From NCBI GenBank assembly GCA_903813345.2, contig CAIIXF020000008.1, forward strand, positions 38,132,867 through 38,196,866: a DNA stretch of 64,000 nt, read 5' to 3'. Every line of letters begins with the position of its first letter. Position 1 is the stretch's first letter. The notes beneath the pieces are model-generated. The model made no database searches, was not told the DNA's origin, and saw only the letters and a program-made list of their open reading frames with translations. The translations under genes were made by a program, and so were the position numbers. Below, piece by piece: positions 12,215 to 23,600 of this stretch. This DNA is from Owenia fusiformis. Its lineage: Eukaryota > Annelida > Polychaeta > Sabellida > Oweniidae.

Positions 12215-14480
12215 ACATTGGCACTTTTGAGCATGTTAAGGTTTCATGGAAGTTAACAGGAAGTGACAAAACAAAAAATGACAAAGCCATGCTGGATTTT
12301 GAAAAATTTTTGAACCAAGATAACAGAGTTCTGTTTGGACCTCAAGTCAGTTTAACTAGTTCCACATATCATTTACATGACCAGGAACACAGTTGAAATG
12401 GTCAGAATGACCATAAACATGATAGAATAACCTTTTCAGCCCTCTGAAAATGTGACTAAAAAATACCCAATTGAAAAAAGCCTATGGAAAATCATCTCCA
12501 ATTATCACCTAACTTACTATTGATAATTAGTTGAAAGTTAGGTGTAAAAATTCACATGCAAATGAGCTAATTATCAACTTAATTAACGCTTAATTTGCAA
12601 CTTAATTAACGATTAACTACCATCAATATGCAAATGAGCTATTTACGTAAATTAGTTGAAAGTTAGTTGTAAGTTTGATGTAAGTTAATCTCTAATTATC
12701 ACCTAACTTACTATTGATAATTAGTTGAAAGTTAGGTTTAAGTCAGATTTGTGACATCTCAAAAATGACTCGCTTCTTTTTCACTTGGAGATTTTTGCTT
12801 CATCTTGAACTATTTTGTGACGGAATATTCATCTTAATTAGGATCTTTCAGAACAGACAACATTGAACTTGAACTATTGAAATTTCACAGCAAGAGGAGG
12901 GAAAACCCCATGATTCAATTGATGACATACGATTTGCTCCTTCGCACACCTTTTGTCGAAAACGTACCCTCCATCTTGGTTTTTAAAGTTTTCAAATTGA
13001 CCTAGTTTTAAACCAATCAACAATCGACTCGCTAAACCAATCAGCGACGATGTCATCTCAATACAGATTTACATTATAAGCGTATGTCATCTTTGAACCC
13101 TGGGGTTTCTCCCCCTCTTTTTTAAAGCTATTCTATTTTGCAAATTTTTAAGATTCATGAAAAGCATGTGAAAACATCATTATTGCCATCAACAACTAAA
13201 ATCAGAACACAAACATTAGACTATAATGTTACATAATAAGGACGTAACAGATATAATCAAAAATATGCTTTGAAATGTCTTTGATCTAACAATCACTATT
13301 TAGAAGAGCACATTTGGATTACTTGTGAAATATAGGTAACCCATGTTAGTACCTAAATTGCATTCTAGGATTAATATTATATGATCTGATTCAAAAAGAT
13401 TTTTAAATTCATAAACATTTCAGACAGAAGTGTGAATAAGATTTAACATATATTGTATTCATGTTCTACATACCCTTATAATAATGTTGACCAAATTTCA
13501 TGGTAGTATACGCACCATTCACGTTGTAATTCTCAATTTTATGAGAGAAATATCTCTCACATGTTTTCTTTTTCCACCATCTTGAAATTAAATTTAGGGG
13601 GTTTGTATTTCTAAATCATGGGCCTAATTTACAACTAATTATCATTATAATCATCCTATATGTTAACTATCAACCAATAATCTACTTCAGAACCAAAACG
13701 TTTTAATTTACCACTTACTATCACCCTCAAACATTTCATTTCTTAATTATCAACTAAAAATCATAAATCAGCATTATTGTAAGTTAATTTACGTTGAACT
13801 TGCTACTGATAATTAGGCCATAATTATCATTGATTTAATTAACGCTTAACTTTAATTCCAATTGCCAGCAGAATTGTTGATAATTAGTTGTAAATTAGTT
13901 GGTAATAAGTTGGTAATTAGTTTTATTTTTCAATTGGGTAGCTAAGAGTAGGTGCTCAGGAAAGGTCACTGAACAGAATATTTTGACTTTTTCAGAAAAT
14001 GTGCCCAATATATTGCTCTAAATGATACAATCCCAAAAAAATTGATATCATTCTTAGAAAAAGAAAAAATTGAAAAAAACTGAATTGAAAATCGATCTAT
14101 TTTCCTTTTTACTACAGCCATTATTGTTTCAGACGATTTTTTAAAATTTCAAAGATTGTGTCATTTAGAGCAATATATTGGACACATATTCTGAAAAAAT
14201 CAAAAGATTCTGTTCATTGACCTTTCCTGAGCACCTACTTTTAGCTATTTTTCAGTCACATTTTCAGAGGGCTAAAAAGGTTTTTTATCATGTTTATGGT
14301 CATTCTGACCATTTCAATTGTGTTCCTGGTCATGTAAATGATATTTGGAACTAGTTAAACTGACTGGAGGTCCAAACAGAACTCTGTTATCTTGGTTCAA
14401 AAATTTTTCAAAATCCAGCATGGCTTTGTCATCTTTTGTTTTGTCATTTCCTGTTAACTTCCATGAGACCTTAATACAAG
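12215..14480. mobile_element. Inner foldback split by a TA-flanked element
   Basis: The arm around 12215-12466 (with 'catgctggattttgaaaaat' and 'agccctctgaaaatgtgac') is inverted at about 14250-14480. The arm continuation (13940-14060, 'aggtgctcaggaaaggtca') is inverted at about 14140-14235. The left arm is interrupted by 12468-13937. Removing that insert restores a continuous left arm with the same order as the right arm. Confidence 0.8.
12468..13937. mobile_element. 1.47-kb TIR element with TA target duplication
   Basis: The ends are CCCAATTGAAAAA and the inverse TTTTTCAATTGGG, each flanked by TA, as expected of Tc1/mariner-like insertion. Inside each end are clustered copies of a 'gataattagttgaaagttag'-like unit (12480-12760 and 13620-13935) in opposite orientation. 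No transposase frame is present, so this is a non-autonomous copy. Confidence 0.75.
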
Positions 14481-14994
14481 TTTTTACACTCTTAGCACGA
14501 GACGGGTTTTCGAAAAATCTGTTATCTGATTCACTCGATTATCGTATGGATATGTATTTCTGCTGACATTTCAACACCACATCACATAGAATTACGATGA
14601 AGAATGATAATAAAACACAAAACAACTAGTCTACTAAATTCCACTTGTTATTTCACAGGAGGTAAAAATGCAAACTGCCTAGATTCTTTGTAAGGGTCGT
14701 CAGACATCGGATTGGCCGCCATATTTGAAATGAAAATATCACTAAATAAAGGTCTGCGCATGCCTCAACATTTCGACTGAGTATACAACTATTATTACTT
14801 ATTAAATCATAACTTAAGTCATTTTTATGGTTTTTTGACACATCGCGGCGGCCATCTTGGATTTTCGGTGAAAAAGTCAATGGATTGCTTGGTGCCACTT
14901 CAGGTTTTCAAAAGGATGGTATGAAGTTTTGAAATCCACCTTAAAATTGCTTCTATATATTTTTGAAATATTTTCACCTAAATATTCCTGACTA

Positions 14995-15940
14995 CACTTG
15001 GAAGCACCATATTTCAAATAAAATAGTCAACCTTTAACATTTCCGGCAGCCAAGTCTCGTTCTGGTCTTTCATGTCTTTGGAACGATCATCAAAGCCCAA
15101 GTTTATATATTTTTGTGATTTGAAAAATCATCAAATTAAAATTTCCAAACTAATTGTAATTAAGGAACAAAATTAAGATCCAGACACTGATATCCTTTGA
15201 TATGCCATTATCCAATGAAAACCTCCGCTTGCCAAATTTATGGAGGGGGTGTACGTATGCATAAATATGTACATGTAGATGTAATATGGGCCAGACTTAT
15301 GGAGGGGGGTGTACGTATACATAAATATGTAATATGGCCCAGACTTTCATAGATTAACAGTCCATATTTAAATAACAAATAACGGGTGTGAATAGTCTTT
15401 TTTATCGGGACTGACGTGCATACAGATTTAATATATGATACAATTTGGTCGATATCATTAAGTAGATATACAGGTTGTCCATAAAGTCTCTTTAAAATTA
15501 CAATAAAGTGTAGACTATGAACACCCTGTATATTGTGGAAAATTGGCAAAATTGTACCATATTGTTTACTTTTATTGCATATAGTATGTAGTATATATTT
15601 TCAGTCTTCTTTCTTAGTCTTGAAAATGTATACTAAATTCTAAACCCAATGAAGAAAAACTGATTTGTTGTGCTAGTGGGGAGGGGTGTTTACATAACAT
15701 AACTACTATAATGTGTTTTTCTTCATTAATTCATTTACAAAGTATAAGCCAGCACTAAACTTTACCTCAAATATAAAACAAAAGCGATTTTTTCGTCAAT
15801 TAATTTATATTGCACATATCAAATGTCAAAAGACAGACTGATCCGGATGAATTCCAAATTCAAGTTAAAATACATGTATGTGTTCAGTGTTTATACATAT
15901 ATATATATCATTATGGGGATATTACAACAGAATTTTATAA
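14995..15940. other. Intergenic stretch with small repeats
   Basis: Holds an imperfect direct duplication at about 15236-15345 (unit around 'tggagggggtgtacgtat', two copies) and a mini TIR element at 15469-15532. No gene is supported. Confidence 0.5.
15469..15532. mobile_element. Miniature TIR element, TACAGGTTGTCCATAAAG type
   Basis: About 64 bp bounded by 'tacaggttgtccataaagt' and the inverse of 'agactatgaacaccctgta'. A close relative is at 40565-40646, and a short hairpin with similar ends is at 41179-41243. The termini resemble mariner-type ends, but that assignment is tentative. Confidence 0.55.
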
Positions 15941-15942
15941 AA

Positions 15943-16066
15943 CAAGGCATTAACATACAAAATGTCACCACCTGCCATTTGTTACATACGCCAAACACCA
16001 AACGCTGAATTCTGTCCACAAGAGTTGGAGATTATAACAAGACATCACCACATCTGGTGGTGACAT
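15943..16066. mobile_element. ATGTCACCACC family element, copy 1
   Basis: Starts with 'caaggcattaacatacaaaa' and 'tgtcaccacctgccatttg', and ends with 'ggtggtgacat', giving inverted ATGTCACCACC termini. Related copies are at 16588-16864, 28571-28928, 48517-48615 and 51023-51100. It is non-coding and fits a MITE. Confidence 0.7.
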
Positions 16067-16587
16067 ACTGTACTAGTAATCAAGAATTCCAAAATCAATT
16101 TTAACCATGGATATGATGACATGCATTTCTATACCACTGTAGAATATAACATTGTCACATTTTTAAATTAGTAAATGCTGAGTTGCATGGTTCATCATTT
16201 GCTGATTGTGAGTAGAAAATCAATTGCTACATGTTACATTGCTACATGTTACATTGCTGTACAGTGGCTTCTCTAGGATTTTCAAATGGGGGGGGGGGTG
16301 GTTCTACCTCATCTCAAAAGCAGTTACCATCACCATATAAACATGAAACCAAGCTTCATCTCTTTCACCTGAGCACAAGGTTCTTTCCTCTCACTCTAAT
16401 TCTCCTCAGCACCAGGAAAAATAACTCAAAAATTAGCTCAAAAAGGGCACACCCAGTTTTCTCCCCCCCCCCCCTTCGGACAACTATGTTGTAGTTGTCA
16501 ATAACTGTCTCAGGTTGAGCCATATTGAACCCATAAACTAAAATACAATTAAAACATGAAATTACTTGTGATATTGCAAACAACAAA

Positions 16588-16864
16588 CAAGGCATTAGGC
16601 CTAACATGCAAAATTTCACCACCTGCCATTTGTGGTAGACACTGACCACCGAATTCAAAACACAAAATGCCAACTGCCGACCACTGTCCAAAAAGTTGAA
16701 AACTATAACATTATGTCACTACTTGTGCTGGAGACTAGCAATATGTCACTACTTGAGGTGTATACTATAGCAATATGTCACTACTTGTGGTGGATACTAT
16801 AGCAATATGTCACTACTTGTGGTGGATACTATAGCAATATGTCACTACTTGTGGTGGTGACATA
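16588..16864. mobile_element. ATGTCACCACC family element, copy 2, with internal tandem array
   Basis: Same ends as copy 1. Its right half contains about four and a half copies of a 32-bp unit (core 'gcaatatgtcactacttgtg') at about 16713-16860, so this copy grew by tandem duplication of its terminal sequence. Confidence 0.75.
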
Positions 16865-17609
16865 AAAATGGCAAATATTGAAACTAGCAGAGTAAAATTT
16901 ATATGAGAAAAATGTTCTCAGATTTGTACTTATCTAAGATTGCTCATTCTTGATACTCTTTGTTAATTTTTCTTTATCTTATCTTTGAATTATCAAAGCT
17001 CATCAAGGATGAATGATCTTGCAACAACCATATATTATATTGACAGCCTCTATGTATTTTTTCAAATTTTAAAATTCATTATGAGTATATATTTACTGTA
17101 TATAACCATAATAATGTGCCCTACCCCAAATTGGAAATATATTTACATTACATGTATTAATTTGTAACAAAAATAGTTATTTATGGCACAAAGTCAGTGT
17201 ATCAGTGCAGTGACACAAAACGTAAAATATGACACGCATGTGAATTGATAATAAATAGATAATAAATATCTATTAAAAATATATTAACATATGTAGTTTT
17301 TGCCTGTGAATTGATAATAAATATCTATTAAAAATATATTATGTAGATTTTGGCCTGACCCCTAAGGGGGTTTGGGGAATGTGAAAATGGAAATTTCCAT
17401 TCATTTTGAGATCTCTCACAAATGTAGCCATCTTAAACTAAAAGGAAATGTTCTGTCTTTTAGATTGCACATACTGTATCATTCTTTCTGCTGTACCTAA
17501 AATTATTATTATTTCACTGCCAATTTTTTATAATCATACAGTGCTTAGCCTGCCCTTGGAATGTAAACGTTAGTAAAGCATTTAGTAAATGAATACACAG
17601 GGTTAAGAT
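16865..17609. other. 3' flank of the PPxY gene
   Basis: No gene is visible. A direct duplication of roughly 60 bp lies at about 17237-17355 (unit around 'gaattgataataaatatcta'). The stretch just left of 17610 is the probable 3' UTR of the minus-strand PPxY gene; no polyadenylation signal could be singled out. Confidence 0.5.
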
Positions 17610-20600
17610 CTAAAGTCTAGTTGCCTGTGAAGAGTCAAATTGAAATCTTATATCAGTTTCATTTATAACCCTTTCATCAGGTGGGGACTGCACATTCTGA
17701 GGCCCATTGCTTTCATCTGCCACAAAGCCATCATTAACCATCCCATCTGCTTCATTGTTATGAATTGCAGAGTTGTCACTTAAGTTTGTGATTGTTGGAA
17801 TGTTTTCATTTTGATTAGTGATCATATCGCCATCTATTTGTGATTCAGCCAGCATGGTTGCTTCCTCGTAACTAGGTGGTATAGACACAGCTGCTGTGTT
17901 AGAATGTGTAACCCCCATAGATCTTGCATCAGAATGTGTAACCCCCATAGATCCTGCACCAGAACATGTAACCCCCATAGATCTTGCATCAGAATGGGTA
18001 GCCCCCATAGATCTTGCATCAGAATGTGTCGGCCCAATGTGCCCTGTATTAGAATGTGTAACCCCCAAAGATGAGATACTGGAATATGAAGGAGGTGATA
18101 TTGTTATCACAGGAGGTGTGTACCCAGCTGTACTACTGGATGAGCCATAAGGTGGTGGCGAAGCAAGCATACTGGGATTTGCATAACCTCCTCTTTGCCC
18201 CGTTTGCTGTATGACGTCATTGTAATTTGGAGGTGCATTGCTAGACGACCTTGAAAAAAATAAAAAAATTTCAACATTATCATTTTTTAAAATCATTATT
18301 CAAGTATTAATTTTGGGAAACATTTTGGAAAAAGTACTTATGGTCCCAATCCATGGATAATCAGAGAGTAAGGTTGATATTATAGCTATCAAACATGTCA
18401 GCTACTTTTCCCGGACATTATAATAAAATTGGTACATTACTAATACTCAAGGGGCGAGGAGGAAAATTCTCAATAAATGGTGTATAGTTGGTTTGGCAGC
18501 ATTTTCAGTTAGGGGAGAGTCTTGGATGAAACTTCCACTTAGGTGATAGCTTCACAGAGTGGTAGGAAGTTCTTTATTTTGAGGAGTTAGCCCCCCACCC
18601 CCCAAAAACACCCCACCCTGGGGAAAAAATTGTTCACACTAAATAACCTTAGATATTTTGATCTTTGTAGGTGACATACATAGATATTATATATATGAAT
18701 CACTTGCAGTATAATTGATGCTGATAACTCCTAAAGAATTTGAAAATTTGTACAAAGTATGTACCACAGGGGGCAAATTCGTGACTCATTTTCTTCCTAT
18801 TTTGATTCTAACTTTTCAATTAGACACTGTAAGAGGATGGCAAAATTCACGTGAAGTGCCCAATAGCAGGGTTAGTAACCCTGAAAGATGCAAAGCCATG
18901 GAAGAGGTAGGAGCTGAGAAAAAAATTGTTGATTTTTCGAAAGATTTGACATTTTTGACAGCTGGATTTTGTGTATGACTATAGCTGACCCTTATAATTT
19001 CTAGATCCATCCCTCTATGATGATATTTATGGTTTTATAGTGTGAAACTAAGATGTTAAACATAATTTAGATGGGTTTTAAGGAAGTTTAAGGTTTTAAA
19101 TAAGTCCAAAATTTGAAAAATTGTAAATATAAGGTTTCAAATTTACGAATTCCAGGTATAGCCATGGCTGACCCCTATAGTTTCTAGATCCATCCCTCTA
19201 TGATGATATTTATGGTTTTATAGTGTGGAGCTAAGATGTAAAACATAATTTAGATGGGTTTTAAGGAAGTTAGAGGTTTTAAACAAGTCCAGAATTTGAA
19301 AAATTGTAAATATAAGGTTTCAAATTTACGAATTCCAGGTATAGCCATGGCTGACCCCTATAGTTTCTAGATCCATTCCTCTATGATGATATTTATGGCT
19401 TTGCCATGTGGAACTATTATGTAAAACACAATTTAGATGGGTTTTAAGAAAGTTTAAGGTTTTAAACAAGTCCAAAATTTGAAAAATTGTGAATATAAGG
19501 TTTCAAATTTACAAATTTCAGGTATAGCCACAGCTGACCCTTATGGTTTTTACATCCATACCTCTATGATTAAATATACAGTTTTAGAGTGTGGGACTAA
19601 GATTTAACATATCCAAAATGAATTTTAAGGAAGTTTAAGGTTTTAAACAAGTCCAAAATTTGAAGAACTATAAATGTTAGATTTCAAATTTATGAATTTC
19701 AGGTATAGCCAAAGATGACCCTTATGGTGTTTACATCTATACCTCAGGGATGAAATATATAGTTTAAGAGTATTTAACTAAAATGTAAAAGACACCTAAG
19801 ATGAGTTTGAAGGAAGTTCAAGGTTTTAAACAAGTGCAAAATTTGAAAAATTGATCTCAAAATTGGTCTCAAATTCACATTATTCAGGTACAGCCTTGAA
19901 TGAGCCCTGATAATTGAAGGTTATGAGCATAATAGTATCAACTATGATATCATAGTTTAGGGACCAAGTGTAGAATATATACCTGTTGCAGCAGTTAGTC
20001 TGCTGCATATAGATGGAGTGAAAAGTCGTGAACTACAGTAAAATCTCTCTAATCTGAATGCTACTGGTATTTGGACCAGTTAAAAGCATTCTAATTAGGA
20101 GTGTTTGAATTTTGAGGTTTTTACATCTACAATACAAATTCTGGATTTTGAAGAATATGAATGCATTCTCAATGAAAATTATTAATAATATTTATACTGA
20201 CCACATAAAAAGTTAAATAGCATTCCAAAATCCAATTCAAAAGTTTTGATATCATAACAATTCAGTGTTAAACTGACAATATTTGAGCAATTTTGTAAGA
20301 AATGTGTGATATTTGGTAAAGGGAGTTCAAGTTAGACAGGTTAATTTTTCAAATATGAGTGTTCACTGTTCGAAGTAAGAGGTGTCCAGATTTCAATTTT
20401 TTAAACATAGGAGTCAATTGGAGGAAAAATTGGACTGGGAAAAGTGTTCAGATTGGTTGGTGTTCAGATTAGTCAGGTTTTAGGATGATTGGTAGGTATT
20501 CACAATAGTCAGATGTTGGGATATACAGGTTTCACTGATGATATATCATTTATACAAGATGATGAACTAGAACTACTGTACTAGGTGCATTTGATAGTTT

Positions 20601-23600
20601 TTACCACAATGTTAATACTATGTCAGGAAAAGAAAGCACCAATGACACTTTGCTTGTACAACTTAAAAATCAACAACACTTTAACATTTGATAAAGGTGT
20701 CTACCAAATGAGTAATCCACATAAATTCAAGCACTTGGCATGCTATTCCCCATGATGCTATTTATATATTTTTAGTCAATGTTATTGATCAGCTTATTGG
20801 TTTCATTACTTTCTCTAGAATCTAAAATTGACCTTGGGTTTATGAGAGTAGTAATTTGGAATGCAGTTATATGAAGTATTGAATTGGCTGGAATTGGACA
20901 CACGTTGCCTAGCTATGGGTGAGTAAACTATGATCTTATATGGATACAAACAATTCATTTGACAATGATCATCTATCTTATCTGTAAAATCAGAACTTAA
21001 AAAGGGGTTTGAAATGGAGATCGATGAAACCATACCACAAATTGATAAAACTTTAGTGATCGATGCAATGGCTATGACAAAAGGAAAATTAAGATTAACT
21101 TATATGTTGAAATTTGGAGAGTTTTGGAAAGCTATATTTGACTACTTCATCAAATCTAGTAAAGGAGCCCAAAGAATAGATTTCATATTAGACTCCGAGT
21201 AGTCTCCATCAGTTAAGGATTCTGAAAGAATGCAAAGAATGGATGCTTCCCCTACTGAACTTTAATCCAAAGAAGAAATTACACCGTTACCTAAAAATAT
21301 AAAATACCTTTTGGCCAAGTCATATAATACAAATTTTCAAAGATTACAAAGAAATTTAATAAAGCAGCATTCTAAAAGTGTGCCAAATGTCAAGATTGTT
21401 TTTAAGTGGAACTTTTGGAGAGAACTTAAATATCTGTGAAAACGATAACTGAAATCCCTTGTTAAATTCCACTCTTGAAGAGGCTGATTTTAAACTTATT
21501 CACTCTGTTTTACATTCAGCAGGAGAACATGTGGGACTGCAGTATTTTGCATCAAATGACACTGATATTCTAATTTTATGACTGTCATTTCAATTAATGT
21601 AAAAAATTCTTCAACTGCTAGAAAATGTCATCTGCAAAGTCAGTATGTAAAAATTTTCTACAATGTCTGTTTGTTTGAAACATATTGATCATATATATCA
21701 CCATATATACTTTTTTGATCTACATGAAGATTTTAGTATGACAAGACCCTTTTACCCTGGAGTTCCTAAATTCATTGCACTAACGAGAGTTTCTAGGCCC
21801 AGCGGGATATGATCCTTATAATCCTTATTTTACCAAATAATTGCTGTTGCCTGATGACAAATTGTTTTATTGGGAGTGTAGTGATTATAATTTGATAATT
21901 TATAATAATATTTTGTATTAGGAGATGATCATTGCTTAATTACAGTATGGGCATAACAAAATATAGAGAAATCATGTTTCTTTTTCTTTTAATTAACCAT
22001 GTCTTTATGTATTTTGACAATGTAGAACATTACATCGAACATGTTGATGTGAAAAAGTAAAAATGCTATATCACATAATAAATATCAAGTAATAATTAAT
22101 TAGTTATAATCCATTTAATCAATCAATTACTACACTGTATACGAATCCCTAAGAGCAGTTACACTTTAGGAGGGGGGATTTATTAACCTCTCAACCCCTT
22201 AGGAACTCTAGGGTAAGGTCCTCAACTCTAATGATTTTTCTTTTAACAATACTTGTAACATGGATCAAACCTTACCACAATATTTTCAACATCTAATTTC
22301 TAAGCTAAAAAGTCATACATTCAAAATGAGAGACATCCAAGGCAATACCTGAAATCGTAAAGGAGGACTGAAAGTATCGCAACAGATTTAGGACAGTCAC
22401 ATGTTGGATTTTTGCTATTTTCTGAGGATTTGAGGAGGTGCATATGTTAGGCCAATGCATTTCCTCCAGGAAAAGCACTCATAGAGATGATAAAATAATT
22501 TCTATTTGAGACCACCCACATGCATCAATATGTTGTGTTTTGACACACAGTTAACCCCTTTAAAGAAATAATGCATTCCATCAGGGGTTTAAAAGATATT
22601 AAAATATGGGTGACCAAAATTAAGCTGAAAGTAATGGAGCACATGAGTTTTCCCTATGGGAAAATAACAGGAAAATATTGTTTTCTGCTTTATCTAAAAG
22701 AAATTTATTATTCCTTTTTATGGGTTAACTATGTCTCAAAACGCAACATTTTGATGCAACAAAAATTGAAAACGCAGGGGTGAAAGGGCTTGAAAATCAG
22801 GACAACATTTCTGAAAAAACATGTGGGTGGATTGTTTGCACCTTCGCTGTCTCAAAGTCCAAACTATTTTATCATCTCTAAGAGTTCTTTTCCTGTAGGT
22901 AATGCAATGGCCTATCATATACACCTGCTTAAATCCTCAGGAAACAGACAAAATCTAACATATGACTGTCTGAAATATGTTGCAATACTTTCCATGCTCC
23001 TTTGAGACCTGATATTTCTCAATTTTTCAAACATAGCACTTGTTAAAATTCTTAAACTTCCTTAAAATTCATCTTCGGTATTTTTTACTTCTTAGTTTCA
23101 CACTCTAAAAATATATGTTTCATCATAGAGGTATGGATGAAAAAGCCATAAGGGTCATCCATGGCTATACCTAACATTCGTAAATTTGAAACCTTATATT
23201 TACAATTTTTCAAATTTTGGACTTGTTTAAAATCTTTAACTTCCTTAAAACCCATCTAAATTATGTTCTACATCTTTAGTTCCATACTACAAAACCATAA
23301 ATATCACCAAAGAGGGGTGGATTTAAAAACTATAGGGGTCGGCCATGGCTATACCTGGAATTCGTAAATTTGAAACCTTATATTTACAATTTTTCAAATT
23401 TTGGACTTGTTTAAAACCTTTAACTTCCTTAAAACCCATCTAAACTATGTTTTACATCTTAGTTCCATACTATGAAACCATAAATATCATCATAGAGGGA
23501 TGGATCTAGAACCTATAGGGGTCAGCCATGGCTATACCTGGAATTCGTAAATTTGAAACCTTATATTTACAATTTTTCAAATTTTGAACTTGTTTAAAAC

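Larger units (their letters stand above)
11690..14790. mobile_element. 3.1-kb insertion in the right arm of palindrome 1
   Basis: Arm homology stops near 11690 and resumes near 14790, so the DNA between was added after the palindrome formed. Both edges have 'gcgcatg' blocks (11719 region and 14757 region) in roughly inverse orientation, which may be decayed terminal repeats. Inside lies a further foldback (12215-14480). Only short open frames are present and no transposase is recognisable. Confidence 0.6.
8583..14994. mobile_element. Large palindromic element 1 with an interrupted right arm
   Basis: The left arm (8583-10157) is matched in inverse orientation by 10222-11690 and then 14790-14994. 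The centre is a loop of about 60 bp at 10158-10221, flanked by 'cagttccttgacct' and 'aagtcaaggaactg'. The outer arm ends carry the same block ('gcaccaagcaatccattga' and its inverse). The right arm is split by about 3.1 kb (11690-14790). Both arms carry decayed copies of the same protein-coding segment, listed separately. The arms have diverged at scattered positions, so the event is not very recent. Confidence 0.85.

Noticed and set aside
17896-18150. Plus-strand frame opposite the PPxY repeat
   Set aside because: Shadow of the 30-bp repeat; minus-strand reading continues from the upstream exons with correct phase.
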